Source of the DNA: Flavobacterium bizetiae
GTDB lineage: Bacteria; Bacteroidota; Bacteroidia; Flavobacteriales; Flavobacteriaceae
NCBI RefSeq assembly: GCF_902804475.1
Contig: NZ_CADCSU010000026.1
Span: 1 to 59,354 of the forward strand
Reading direction: 5' to 3'
DNA: 59,354 nt
Shown here: positions 35,850-44,697 of the stretch, piece after piece
Position numbering within the stretch: position 1 is the stretch's first letter
How the letters are laid out: each line of letters starts with the position of its first letter
The notes under the pieces: model-generated
What the model was told of the DNA's origin: nothing
The model's input: the letters and a program-made list of their open reading frames with translations, nothing else
Databases searched by the model: none
Made by a program: the position numbers and the translations under genes

Positions 35850-36221
35850 ATGGCTGAACACAATGATCTGGGAAAAAAGGGGGAAGAACTTGCGGTAGAA
35901 TATCTCTTAAAAGAAGGTTATAAAATTTTAGATCGAAACTGGACTTTTCAGAAAGCCGAAATTGATATTATAGCTCAAAAAGAATCTATTTTGGTCATCG
36001 TTGAAGTCAAAACAAGATCGAGTTTAGATTTTGGTGCTCCGCAAGATTTTGTGAAGCCAAAAAAAATTCAGCTTCTGATAAAAGCAGTAAATGCCTACAT
36101 AAACGATAGGGAAAAGGATTTTTGTGATGATTTAAACATTAGATTTGACATCGTAGCGATCCATAAAAACGGTGAATCATTTGCAATTGAACATTTTACA
36201 GACGCATTTTATCATTTTTAA
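35850..36221 (+). CDS. YraN family protein (UPF0102)
   Basis: A 123-residue protein of the UPF0102/YraN family, a restriction-endonuclease-like fold. The nuclease-type residues are in the block KAEIDIIAQKESILVIVEVK: an aspartate and the E-x-K in VEVKTRSS. Length and the N-terminal LGKKGEELAVEYL motif fit the family. The biological role is unknown, although a Holliday-junction-resolvase-like activity has been suggested from fold. No operon partner is evident. Confidence 0.92.
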   Translation: MAEHNDLGKKGEELAVEYLLKEGYKILDRNWTFQKAEIDIIAQKESILVIVEVKTRSSLDFGAPQDFVKPKKIQLLIKAVNAYINDREKDFCDDLNIRFDIVAIHKNGESFAIEHFTDAFYHF

Positions 36222-36241
36222 CATAATTTTTTATTGTTATA

Positions 36242-36273
36242 TTTGTAACAAATTGTTTTTTTATTTATCTTTG
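36242..36273 (+). promoter_or_regulatory. Promoter of the ACT-like gene, both elements consensus
   Basis: TTTG at 36242-36245, 20-base spacer, TATCTTTG at 36266-36273. This is one of the best matches to the Bacteroidota promoter in the window. The predicted leader is about 62 bases. Confidence 0.75.
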
Positions 36274-36341
36274 TAAAGATTTATAACACCCCTATTAACT
36301 AAACCAACACAATCAAGTTACAAAAAAAAAGAAAAAAAATT

Positions 36342-36998
36342 ATGAAAACCGTTTCTTCAATCGTCGAAAATTACATCAAAACAAAACCTTTTTTATTAAA
36401 CGCGCTATCGCTTGGAATCATCAACCTGACGTCGCTTTCACGGAACATTATGACCGAATTAGAAAGTGAATTTGGCAAGGAAGTAAAACAAGGCGCTGTA
36501 GTGATGTCGTTGAAACGACTCACGGAGGAATTGGATTTTAAATTAAACCATAAAATCAATAAAGTAATCAAGAATATTGGCGAAATCACTGTTCGTTCTG
36601 AATTGACAGATTACACTTTTGCTGCTTCTGAAACTGTCCTGAACAAACAAGCTGATTTAATTTCTGATATTAATGCTTTATCTGATATCTTTTATACCTC
36701 ATCTCGTGGTGTAAACGAAACTAACATCGTGGTTAGCAGCAGTGTAAATCATTTGGTAGAGAAGCATTTTATGCGCGAAAAACTAATTCAGAAATTAGAC
36801 AATTTAGCTTCTATTACCGTAAAATTACCAAAAGAAAACATCGTAGTTCCTGGTATTTATTATTTCATTTTTCAACGTTTGGCCTGGGAAGGAATCATCA
36901 TTAATGAGGTAATTTCTACGTCGAATGAATTCACTATTTTAGTTGGAGAAGATCAGGTTGATGTAGCTTTTAAGGTAATTAAAGACCTTAAAAACTAA
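36342..36998 (+). CDS. ACT-domain-like regulatory protein (annotated as aspartate kinase in relatives)
   Basis: A 218-residue cytoplasmic protein without the kinase domain of aspartokinase. The N-terminal half is helical (residues 1-75) and resembles a winged-helix-like segment (KQGAVVMSLKRLTEEL). The C-terminal half has the beta-alpha-beta pattern of an ACT domain (PGIYYFIFQRLAWEGI ... SNEFTILVGEDQVDVAFKVI, about residues 160-218). Proteins of this kind are common in Bacteroidota and are often labelled aspartate kinase because of the ACT part; that name is probably wrong for a catalytic activity. It may be a small-molecule-binding regulator. It has a full-consensus promoter and its own terminator. 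Confidence 0.7.
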   Translation: MKTVSSIVENYIKTKPFLLNALSLGIINLTSLSRNIMTELESEFGKEVKQGAVVMSLKRLTEELDFKLNHKINKVIKNIGEITVRSELTDYTFAASETVLNKQADLISDINALSDIFYTSSRGVNETNIVVSSSVNHLVEKHFMREKLIQKLDNLASITVKLPKENIVVPGIYYFIFQRLAWEGIIINEVISTSNEFTILVGEDQVDVAFKVIKDLKN

Positions 36999-37042
36999 TA
37001 AATTTAAACATTACAGAATCCTCAAAGGTTCTTTATTATAGT

Positions 37043-37084
37043 ATCCTTTTATCTTTCTTTTCAGGAAAGGTAAAAGGATTTTTT
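37043..37084 (+). terminator. Terminator of the ACT-like gene
   Basis: ATCCTTTTATCTTTC pairs with GAAAGGTAAAAGGAT (one G-T), followed by T residues. Confidence 0.85.
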
Positions 37085-37284
37085 ATTGCTCTTTAAATTG
37101 TAAAATCGTCATTCCTTTTAATTACAAATAAGAATATTCGCAATAAATATCTGTCTTAATAATTAATTTAAAAAATATAAGCACAAAACTTATTGACTTG
37201 ATAAAAAGGGGCTTAACAATGGCTTTACTGGTATTCAGCATAAATTTTATTAAAAAAGATAGAATTAAGTTTTTTTTAATAAAA

Positions 37285-37314
37285 TTTGTTGCGAATAATA
37301 TTTTTATATATTTG
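37285..37314 (+). promoter_or_regulatory. Promoter of the ECF sigma-factor gene
   Basis: TTTG at 37285-37288, an 18-base spacer and TATATTTG at 37307-37314. The rest of the 310-base gap from 37085 holds no credible gene. The housekeeping-type promoter suggests basal expression of the sigma factor. Confidence 0.68.
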
Positions 37315-37330
37315 CTAACCAGTCAGCAAA
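37311..37330. promoter_or_regulatory. Operator-like palindrome overlapping the sigma-gene -7 element
   Basis: TTTGCTAACCAGTCAGCAAA is symmetric at 16 of 20 positions (TTTGCT/AGCAAA arms plus inner AC/GT). It begins inside the -7 element and covers the predicted transcription start, the position of a repressor site. Confidence 0.45.
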
Positions 37331-37393
37331 TTAGAGTACCCATTTTGATAGTATGATAATATAATTAGATTTAAATATAGACTAATTAAATTA

Positions 37394-37957
37394 ATGTCAG
37401 AAGCGATAGAGCATAGCGAAAAATTATTGGTGAGTGAACTCAAAAATGGCAACGAAAAGGCATTTCGTCAACTTTTTGATTTATACTATCAGGATATCTA
37501 TGGATATAGCGTTAGTCTCTTAAAATCTAAAGAAGCTGCTGAAGAGAATGTTCAGGATGTTTTTATGAAAGTGTGGCAACATCGCGAAAACTTAAATCTG
37601 GAACAATCTTTTAAGGCTTATATTTTTACCATTGCCCGAAATCAGGCTTTTAATTGCCTGAATAAAGCAGCGAATGATATATTGCTCAAAGAAGAAATCT
37701 TTTACGAAAGCCAGAAATCTCATGAATATGGTGATTACCTGATTCGTGAAGCCGATTGTAAAAAACTTCGAAAGCAGGCCATGAAACAATTGCCACCAAA
37801 ACGAAAGCAAATTTTTAAGATGTCCCGGAAAAAAGGCATGAGCTACGAAGAAATCAGTCAGGAACTCGGGATCTCAATCAATACAGTCAGGAATCAAATG
37901 AGCAAAGCATTAGAATCGATGCGAGTCTTTTTTCAAGTTCATGACGAAATTATCTAA
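37394..37957 (+). CDS. ECF RNA polymerase sigma factor (FecI-like, Bacteroidota type)
   Basis: A 187-residue extracytoplasmic-function sigma factor. Region 2 (about residues 15-85) includes LFDLYYQDIYGYSVSLLKS and VQDVFMKVWQHRENL, which bind core polymerase and the -10 element. Region 4 (about residues 125-180) holds LPPKRKQIFKMSRKKGMSYEE and the recognition helix GISINTVRNQMSKALE. It should direct polymerase to the alpha-glucan operon downstream when released by the FecR protein. The gene is separated from fecR-like 38578 by 620 bases of repeats and has its own terminator, so the two are transcribed separately, unlike many sigma/anti-sigma pairs. Confidence 0.92.
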   Translation: MSEAIEHSEKLLVSELKNGNEKAFRQLFDLYYQDIYGYSVSLLKSKEAAEENVQDVFMKVWQHRENLNLEQSFKAYIFTIARNQAFNCLNKAANDILLKEEIFYESQKSHEYGDYLIREADCKKLRKQAMKQLPPKRKQIFKMSRKKGMSYEEISQELGISINTVRNQMSKALESMRVFFQVHDEII

Positions 37958-37983
37958 ACCAAAAAACCACATTTTAACCATTA

Positions 37984-38012
37984 AAATCACTCTTTCCGGG
38001 TGATTTTTTTTT
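37984..38012 (+). terminator. Terminator of the sigma-factor gene
   Basis: AAATCAC pairs with GTGATTT around a nine-base loop; eight or more T residues follow. Confidence 0.78.
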
Positions 38013-38080
38013 GTGCCTAATTTAAGTTTAACCGCAAAGCTTGTCATCCTGATTTCTATAATAAACCAAATCTTTTTTTA

Positions 38081-38162
38081 GGAGCTAATCCCGCTATCCG
38101 TTTCAATCTTTTGTGCCGAACCCCGGCACAAAAGGATTTCCTCTACTATCGGGGCTAGGGCA
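38081..38162 (-). repeat. CTAGCCC-type structured repeat, copy C
   Basis: Read on the minus strand: CCTAGCCCCGATAGTAGAGG, then a central hairpin CTTTTGTGCCG/CGGCACAAAAG around GGGTT, then GGATAGCGGGATTAGCTCC. The outer stem is CCCG/CGGG. The central stem sequence differs completely from copies A and B in its upper part but still pairs perfectly. Confidence 0.85.
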
Positions 38163-38192
38163 ATCATTTTCATAATAATGTTTTCGCGTAGT

Positions 38193-38292
38193 TTGTCATC
38201 CTGACGAAGGAAGAATCACACTCGTGATTCCGATCCTAAAAGCACTAATCTTTGTCGATTTTCTAGTGTGATTTCTCCTTCGTCGAAATGAC
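38193..38292. repeat. Long inverted repeat of the TGTCATTTCGACGAAGGAG family, copy 2
   Basis: The right arm (38264-38292, CTAGTGTGATTTCTCCTTCG onwards) matches the right arm at 32353-32381. The left arm is degenerate (GTCATCCTGACGAAGGAAG), so pairing is imperfect. Confidence 0.75.
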
Positions 38293-38513
38293 AAGACTGA
38301 GAATTTTCTTTGACTTTTTCGCCACAAATTCCACGAATTTACACGAATTTAATTCTTCAATCTTTGTGGAAACCCTTCCTGAGTCAGGATGACAAAACGG
38401 TTTTTTTTTTTTTTTTAAACAAAAATATTTTTATCTAAATAACCTCAACAAAATCAGCACTTCACAAGTTTTTTGTTTCCATTAAAATGTTAAAATTAAA
38501 AAATTTACAACGT

Positions 38514-38528
38514 TTGAGTAGTACTCAA
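38514..38528. promoter_or_regulatory. Palindrome TTGAGTAGTACTCAA upstream of the FecR gene
   Basis: Six-base arms TTGAGT/ACTCAA around AGT, 50 bases before the fecR start codon, in a region without a recognisable TAnnTTTG element. It may be a regulator site. Confidence 0.35.
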
Positions 38529-38577
38529 CTTGTTTTCAACTGTATTATATAAAATCCCTACTTAAAATCAATTCGTA

Positions 38578-39756
38578 ATGAATTCAAATTCTGAAATAAA
38601 GAGCCTTTTACAAAAGTTTGTTTTAAACCAATGTACGCCCGAAGAAACAAACGAGGTAATTGCCTATTATAAAAAAAATAAACTTACAGAAGATTTTCCT
38701 ACTGTAGAAGATATTCAGGATCTTTTGGGCGAAATGCCTAAAATGAGTCAACAAACGGCCGATTCTATCTTTGCTTCTATTTTATCAAGTACAAAAGAAG
38801 AGGAGTCTGTAATAGAAATCAATTCTAAGAAATCAAACTTCAAAAAATACATTTCGATTGCTGCATCTATTGTCGTTTTACTCGGAATTGGTTTTGCTTA
38901 TCAAAAAGATGTTTTCAAAACTAAAACTCAACCTAAATTCGATTTTAAAAGCACAGACATTGTATTGCAATTAGAAAACGGAAATACGCAAATAATCTCT
39001 GAAAACAATAAAGTTGAAGTAAGAGACGCTGACGGAAATGTGGTTGGAAATCAAGATGGAGATAAAATTGTTTACGATGATAATTCTGCTTTAGAAAAAA
39101 CAACTTACAACACCATCAAAATTCCGTATGGCAAAAAATTCAGATTGCAATTGTCTGACGGAACTTTGGTGCATTTAAATGCAGGAACAACTTTAAGATA
39201 TCCTGTAAAATTTATCGCTGGAGAAAACAGACAGGTATTTCTGGATGGAGAAGCCTTTTTTGATGTTGCCAAAGACAAAAAACATCCTTTTATAGTAAAT
39301 GCCGATGCTTTGAATGTGCGCGTTTTAGGAACTCATTTTAATGTTTCTAATTATCCAGAAGATGCTGCAACAGATGTTGTTCTGGTTGAAGGTTCAGTTG
39401 GAATGTATCGCTCAAACGAAGAATTTGATGCTGATAAAAATACTATTCTAAAACCTGGTTTTAAAGGAAGTTTCAACAGAGAAAATACCTTAATTTCTAC
39501 CAAAGCTGTTATTACTGATATTTATACTTCATGGATCAATGGCGGACTGACTTTTAGAAATATGACTTTCAAAAATATTATTACAAAATTAGAAAGACGC
39601 TACAATGTCACGATTATAAATAAAAATGAAAAACTGGCGAATGAGAAATTCAACGCAAGTTTTAGCGATGAATCGATAGAAAAAGTCATGAGCTATTTTA
39701 ACGACATTCATGGCATTAATTACACCATAAAAAACAATCAAATACTAATTAAATAA
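38578..39756 (+). CDS. FecR-family anti-sigma factor
   Basis: A 392-residue inner-membrane anti-sigma factor. A cytoplasmic N-terminal part (residues 1-88) should bind the ECF sigma factor. One membrane helix lies at about residues 91-108 (ISIAASIVVLLGIGFAY). The periplasmic FecR domain (about 180-285) has the standard IPYGKKFRLQLSDGTLVHLN, GEAFFDVAKDKKHPF and VRVLGTHFNVSNY blocks, and a C-terminal DUF4974/STN-like domain covers about residues 320-392 (TFKNIITKLERRYNV). It should receive the signal from the STN domain of the SusC-like receptor encoded next. The gap to that receptor is 131 bases and contains a hairpin. Confidence 0.93.
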   Translation: MNSNSEIKSLLQKFVLNQCTPEETNEVIAYYKKNKLTEDFPTVEDIQDLLGEMPKMSQQTADSIFASILSSTKEEESVIEINSKKSNFKKYISIAASIVVLLGIGFAYQKDVFKTKTQPKFDFKSTDIVLQLENGNTQIISENNKVEVRDADGNVVGNQDGDKIVYDDNSALEKTTYNTIKIPYGKKFRLQLSDGTLVHLNAGTTLRYPVKFIAGENRQVFLDGEAFFDVAKDKKHPFIVNADALNVRVLGTHFNVSNYPEDAATDVVLVEGSVGMYRSNEEFDADKNTILKPGFKGSFNRENTLISTKAVITDIYTSWINGGLTFRNMTFKNIITKLERRYNVTIINKNEKLANEKFNASFSDESIEKVMSYFNDIHGINYTIKNNQILIK

Positions 39757-39806
39757 CCACTAAAACCAATGAAAAAACATGAAGGACTAAAAGTACAAGA
39801 ATAAAA

Positions 39807-39839
39807 AAATCGGAAAGAGCTGCGAACAATTTCCGATTT
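39807..39839 (+). promoter_or_regulatory. Hairpin between the FecR and SusC genes
   Basis: AAATCGGAAA pairs perfectly with TTTCCGATTT around a 13-base loop. There is no T tract after it, so it is not a simple terminator; it may separate expression of fecR and susC or mark the leader of the sus mRNA. Confidence 0.5.
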
Positions 39840-39887
39840 ACTAAGTGATTGAATATAACGAATTAACTACAATCAATTAACAAAATT

Positions 39888-42800
39888 ATGAAAAAAAAAT
39901 CAAAGAATGTTGGGTTTAAATACCCAATGTTCCAATATGACCTAAAATTGAAACTAACTACACTACTTATTTTGGTCGCCATGTTTAATATCAGAGGGAA
40001 TACTTATGCCCAAAAAACAAAAGTAACTCTTGAATTAAACAATTCAACAATCGAAAAGGTTATTGAGACCATAGAGCAAAAAACAGATTTCAGGTTTATT
40101 TACAAATTAAACGACATTGACTTAGATCGTACAATTTCTATTTCTGTAAAAGACCAGCCTATTAATATTGTTCTGGATAAGCTTTTTAAAGGAACCTCAA
40201 CAGAATTTAAAGTTCGGGATACTCAAATTATCCTAAAAAAGCCGGAACTCAAAACACAAAGCATACCTTATCAAAAACAAACCGTAACCGGAATTATTAC
40301 GGACGAAAATGGCTTGCCTTTGCCGGGAGCTTCGGTTACTGAAGAAGGAACAAGAAACGGAATGGTGACGGATTTTGACGGAAAATTTAAACTTACTGTC
40401 GAAAGCAGCGCATCTGTAATTGTTGTGTCTTTTGTAGGATATAAAGAAAAAAAAGTAGTGGCCAGCCAAAATGTTATCAACGTACAGCTTATTCCTGATG
40501 CTACAGATTTACAGGAAATAGTTGTTGTAGGTTACGGCACAACGGTTAAAAAAGATGTTACCGGAGCCGTTTCTTCAATTGCTGCCAAAGATATGAATCA
40601 GGGTGCTATTGTAAACCCATTACAATTAATTGCGGGTAAAGCTGCTGGTGTAAACATTACTCAAATTGGTAATGAACCGGGTTCAGGACCAAGCGTTCGT
40701 ATTAGAGGAATTGGCTCTTTGATTGGAGGAAATGATCCTTTGGTAGTCGTAGACGGAATTCAGGGAAATATGGATTTGTTAAATCAGGTTCCGCCAAGCG
40801 AAATAGAAAGTATCGATGTTCTTAAAGATGCTTCTGCAACTGCTGTTTATGGTTCAAGAGGAGCTCCCGGAGTAATTATCGTAACCACTAAAAAAAATAA
40901 AGCAGGAAGAACAACATTAGAATATACCGGATCTACTTCTTTAGATTTTATTCCAAAAAAACTCGATATGTTGAGTGCTGACCAATGGTGGAAAACGGCT
41001 CAGAGCGTTGGCGTTCCTTCATCTGCAAATCATGCTTCAGATACAGATTGGTATGGTCTTTTAACTCAAACCGGTGTAACACAAACGCACAGTTTAGCAT
41101 TTGGCGGAGGAACAGACAAATTTAGCTATAGAGCTTCTATAACAGCTATTTTACAAGACGGAGTAGTAATAAACACTGGTAATAAAAAATATATTGGACG
41201 CGTTCAGGCTACACAAACAGCCCTTGATGATAAATTAAAATTGTCATTTAATTTAACTAACGGAATTAATAATACAGATCTCAGTATTGCAAATATCGGA
41301 ACAGCCGCTTATTCATCAAATTTAATTACAAATGCTTATTTAATGCGACCAACAGATCCTGTTCTTAATCCTGATGGAAGCTATTTTACAGATCCAAATG
41401 TGTTTCAATATTTAAATCCTTATGCAGCTGCACAAACAGTTACTAATGAAAAACAAGAAGATAATTTATTTGGAAGCTTAAAGGCTGATCTGGATTTAGC
41501 TAAAGGATTATCAGCAAGCTGGTTTGGGAGCTGGAGAAAAACAAACACTTCTATTGGATATTTCCTTCCTGTACAATCAACAAATGCCTATGCAATTAGT
41601 CAAAATGGATATGCCAACATTAAAAATGAAAAGCAAGACGAAAAATTGATGAATGCAAGTCTTACTTATAAAAGAACATTTGGCATTCACAGCATCAACG
41701 CATTGGCTCTATACGAATGGCAAAACCAAACTTATCAGGGTAATTATGCTCAAGCAAAAGGTTTTGTTAGTGACAAAACTACTTACAACGCGTTGCAGTT
41801 GGGTGATTTATCAAAAGTGGCATCTGGAGATATAGAATCCTATAAAAATGACAGAACATTAGTATCGTTTTTAGGACGTGTAAATTATACTTTGCTTAAT
41901 CGTTATTTATTTACAGGAAGTTTCAGACGAGATGGTTCATCTGTTTTTGGTGTAAATAACAAATGGGGAGATTTCCCGTCTGCATCTGTAGCATGGCAAA
42001 TCAACAAAGAGTCTTTTATGGGAACTCAAAATTTATTTAGCGAACTTAAATTACGTATAGGATATGGTGTTACAGGGAACCAACAAGGTCTTTATCCTCA
42101 AAACTCACTTTCGTTAGTAGGCAGACAGGGATTGGCTTATTTTGGAGGTTCATTAATCACCAATTTCGGTATTAGTCAAAATGCAAATGCTGATTTACAA
42201 TGGGAAACCAAAAAACAAACCAATATTGGTTTAGACTTCGCTCTTTTAGACAATAGATTAAGAGGAACTGTAGATGTTTATGATGCTACAACAGATAATT
42301 TATTACTTGATTACACAGTATCACAACCTCCTTATGCTTATAATACCATCAAAGCAAATGTTGGAAGTATTTCAAATAAAGGTTTAGAACTGTCTTTGGC
42401 TTATGATCTTATCAGAACAGAAAACAGTACACTTACATTAAGCGGTAATGCTTCGTTTATGAAAAACAAAGTACTTAAATTAAGCGGAAGTATTAATGGT
42501 GTTCCTTTAAATACAAATTATGTGGGATGGGGAGCTCCAAACTCTTTACTTGTTGAAGGAAAACCTGTGGGTGCCTTTTATCCTCTGCAGCATACAGGTG
42601 TAAATTCTAATGGTGTAGAAACGGTATTAGATCGTAACGGAGATGGCGCTATTGATCAAGGGGTTACAAGTGCCGATCGTTATTATGCAGGAACTGCGTT
42701 ACCAACTTATACGTTTGCTTTTAATCCAAGCTACAGATACAAAAATTTTGATGCTTCTATGTTATGGAGAGGTTCGGGAGGAAATAAAGTGTACAATCAG

Positions 42801-43160
42801 CTTAATCAAAACCTAAGCATGCTTGAAAATACCGGTAAATCAAATATTTTACAAAGCGGTGTTGATAAAGGCATTCGTACTTCAACATACGCTTCTGATC
42901 TATGGTTAGAAGACGGTTCTTTTATACGATTAGAAAATGTTACAGCAGGTTACAGCTTCCGTTTTACTGATAAATATGTTGATTCGATCCGACTTTCACT
43001 TACTGGAAGCAATTTATTACTAATTACCAATTATACCGGTATTGATCCGGAATTAAACATAAGCGGAAGTGGCAAATCTGAAGACAATTTTGGAGGTGAT
43101 AAAGGAATTTATCCTCGTACAAGAAGTATTGCATTTGGTTTAAGTGTAAAATTTAAATAG
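39888..43160 (+). CDS. SusC-like TonB-dependent oligosaccharide transporter with STN signalling domain
   Basis: A 1090-residue outer-membrane transporter of the SusC/RagA family. The long signal peptide ends near NTYAQ (about residue 42). An STN domain follows (about 45-110, TLELNNSTIEKVIETIEQKT), the module that contacts FecR in trans-envelope signalling. Next are a carboxypeptidase-like domain (about 125-200, GIITDENGLPLPGASV), the SusC signature region, the plug (about 215-335, IRGIGSLIGGNDPLVVVDG, DVLKDASATAVYGSRGAPG) and the barrel ending in AFGLSVKFK. With SusD it would import maltooligosaccharides. The presence of STN couples import to induction through the FecR/ECF pair encoded upstream. 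No housekeeping -7 element is seen before it, in line with ECF control. Confidence 0.95.
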   Translation: MKKKSKNVGFKYPMFQYDLKLKLTTLLILVAMFNIRGNTYAQKTKVTLELNNSTIEKVIETIEQKTDFRFIYKLNDIDLDRTISISVKDQPINIVLDKLFKGTSTEFKVRDTQIILKKPELKTQSIPYQKQTVTGIITDENGLPLPGASVTEEGTRNGMVTDFDGKFKLTVESSASVIVVSFVGYKEKKVVASQNVINVQLIPDATDLQEIVVVGYGTTVKKDVTGAVSSIAAKDMNQGAIVNPLQLIAGKAAGVNITQIGNEPGSGPSVRIRGIGSLIGGNDPLVVVDGIQGNMDLLNQVPPSEIESIDVLKDASATAVYGSRGAPGVIIVTTKKNKAGRTTLEYTGSTSLDFIPKKLDMLSADQWWKTAQSVGVPSSANHASDTDWYGLLTQTGVTQTHSLAFGGGTDKFSYRASITAILQDGVVINTGNKKYIGRVQATQTALDDKLKLSFNLTNGINNTDLSIANIGTAAYSSNLITNAYLMRPTDPVLNPDGSYFTDPNVFQYLNPYAAAQTVTNEKQEDNLFGSLKADLDLAKGLSASWFGSWRKTNTSIGYFLPVQSTNAYAISQNGYANIKNEKQDEKLMNASLTYKRTFGIHSINALALYEWQNQTYQGNYAQAKGFVSDKTTYNALQLGDLSKVASGDIESYKNDRTLVSFLGRVNYTLLNRYLFTGSFRRDGSSVFGVNNKWGDFPSASVAWQINKESFMGTQNLFSELKLRIGYGVTGNQQGLYPQNSLSLVGRQGLAYFGGSLITNFGISQNANADLQWETKKQTNIGLDFALLDNRLRGTVDVYDATTDNLLLDYTVSQPPYAYNTIKANVGSISNKGLELSLAYDLIRTENSTLTLSGNASFMKNKVLKLSGSINGVPLNTNYVGWGAPNSLLVEGKPVGAFYPLQHTGVNSNGVETVLDRNGDGAIDQGVTSADRYYAGTALPTYTFAFNPSYRYKNFDASMLWRGSGGNKVYNQLNQNLSMLENTGKSNILQSGVDKGIRTSTYASDLWLEDGSFIRLENVTAGYSFRFTDKYVDSIRLSLTGSNLLLITNYTGIDPELNISGSGKSEDNFGGDKGIYPRTRSIAFGLSVKFK

Positions 43161-43168
43161 TAAAAGAA

Positions 43169-44680
43169 ATGAAAATTAAAAATATATTGTTGGCAGGTGT
43201 ATCTTTCCTGGCCTTATTTAGCTGTACTGACGTTAACGAAAATGTATACGACAAATATGCTGCAGATGACTTTTACTCAACTCCCGAAGGAGCCAATAGC
43301 GCTTTAGCAGGCATTTATGCACAGATTCCAGGAGAATTTACAAGAGATGGAGCTACTGGTGTTGGTTATGCAGGTGCAGACAATGGTTGGTATGATCTGA
43401 ACTGTATGTCATCAGATGAACAAGTTATTCCGCACAGAACAGATGGTAACTGGCAGGAAGATTATGCGCGTTTGCATAAACACACATGGTTACCTACCGA
43501 AGGGATCATTAACAATACCTGGAACTGGTTATACAAAGGTATTTTCAATGCCAATTTAGCAGTAGGATTATTAGAAAAATCAAATGCAGAAACGGCAAAA
43601 ATTGCAGAAGCTAAAGTATTGCGTGCTTTTTTCTATTATTTATTGATAGATGATTTTGGAGATGTTCCTTTTTATACAGACAACAATGTTACTGTAGATA
43701 AAATTCCACAAGCAAGCCGTAAAGAAGTATATAACTTTATTGTAAAAGAACTTACTGAAAATGTAGAATTACTTTATGGTACAAAAGGAGGCGATTTTTA
43801 TGGTCGTTTCAACAAATGGGCAGGATATACATTACTAGCGAAAGTGTATCTTAATGCAGAAGTTTATACTGGTGAAGCAAAATGGAGCGAGTGTTTAGCC
43901 GCTTGTAATAAGGTAAGTGATGGCGGATTTTCACTACACTCTGGTGAAGCCAATACATCTAGCCCTCTTGGAAATAAATACTATGAGTTATTTGGGGATG
44001 TTTCACCTCAGGACGAAACCATTTTATCCATTTTTGCTACTATCGATATATTATCACGTAATGTTTATGCAGTTAGAAGCCTTTCAGGACTAAATGCAAA
44101 AGCTTTATTTGGATATGACGGCTGGAATGGTACTATTGTTCCTAAAGATTTTTACCTGAGATATGCTGATAATGATATTCGTAAAAAACAATTTTTAGTA
44201 GGTGAACAGGCAGGTGGTGTTACTTATACATTAGATGTTCCTTCTTTAGATAATCCGGGAGCACCTCCACAAGCTGGTGTTCGTAATATTAAATTTTATC
44301 CAGCGGGATCGAATACAGGAGGCGGGGCTTCTAACGATTTTCCAATTTACAGATATGCCGATGTCATTTTAATGATGGCAGAATGTAATGTTCGTTTAGG
44401 AAATGCAGGAGCTGCAAAACCTTTTATAGACCAAATTAGAGTACGTGCGGGATTAGATGCATTAATTGCAAACCCAACTCTTGATGATGTCTACAACGAA
44501 AGAAGTCTTGAACTAAATTGGGAAGGACACAGAAGACAGGATATGATTCGCTTTAATAAATTTTTACTGCCAAATCAATTCAGAGCGGAATCACCTGCTT
44601 ATAGAAAATTATTCCCGATTCCAACATCTGCTTTAAATGCTAACAGAAGTTTAAAACAAAATCCAGGTTATCCAGGATAA
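43169..44680 (+). CDS. SusD-like glycan-binding lipoprotein
   Basis: A 503-residue outer-membrane lipoprotein of the SusD/RagB family. The lipobox cysteine is C19 in ALFSCTD. The N-terminal SusD part (about residues 25-200, tetratricopeptide-like helices such as WNWLYKGIFNANLAVGLLEK) and the C-terminal RagB/SusD region (RYADVILMMAECNVRLG, RRQDMIRFNKF, FPIPTSALNAN) are intact. It caps the SusC barrel and binds the glycan at the cell surface. It starts nine bases after susC and is followed by susE after 17 bases, so these form one operon. Confidence 0.95.
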   Translation: MKIKNILLAGVSFLALFSCTDVNENVYDKYAADDFYSTPEGANSALAGIYAQIPGEFTRDGATGVGYAGADNGWYDLNCMSSDEQVIPHRTDGNWQEDYARLHKHTWLPTEGIINNTWNWLYKGIFNANLAVGLLEKSNAETAKIAEAKVLRAFFYYLLIDDFGDVPFYTDNNVTVDKIPQASRKEVYNFIVKELTENVELLYGTKGGDFYGRFNKWAGYTLLAKVYLNAEVYTGEAKWSECLAACNKVSDGGFSLHSGEANTSSPLGNKYYELFGDVSPQDETILSIFATIDILSRNVYAVRSLSGLNAKALFGYDGWNGTIVPKDFYLRYADNDIRKKQFLVGEQAGGVTYTLDVPSLDNPGAPPQAGVRNIKFYPAGSNTGGGASNDFPIYRYADVILMMAECNVRLGNAGAAKPFIDQIRVRAGLDALIANPTLDDVYNERSLELNWEGHRRQDMIRFNKFLLPNQFRAESPAYRKLFPIPTSALNANRSLKQNPGYPG

Positions 44681-44697
44681 TAAAAAAGAAAACTACT

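Larger units (their letters stand above)
38028..38416. repeat. Mosaic of dispersed repeats between sigma factor and FecR
   Basis: This gene-free stretch is built from pieces of several repeat families: a fragment TTAACCGCAAAGC at about 38028-38040, a TTGTCATCCTGA fragment at 38041, a full CTAGCCC-type element (38081-38162), a long inverted repeat (38193-38292), a CACGAATTTACACGAATTT fragment at about 38333-38351, a TCAGGATGACAAA fragment near 38384-38396, and a run of 16 T residues at 38401-38416. I see no gene in it. Confidence 0.75.

Noticed and set aside
36342..36998. Aspartate kinase
   Set aside because: Only the ACT-like part is present; there is no kinase domain or catalytic motif, so an enzymatic assignment is not supported.
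37215..37353. A frame of about 45 codons starting at the ATG near 37219
   Set aside because: It runs across the sigma-gene promoter and palindrome, has no coding bias and no recognisable start context.
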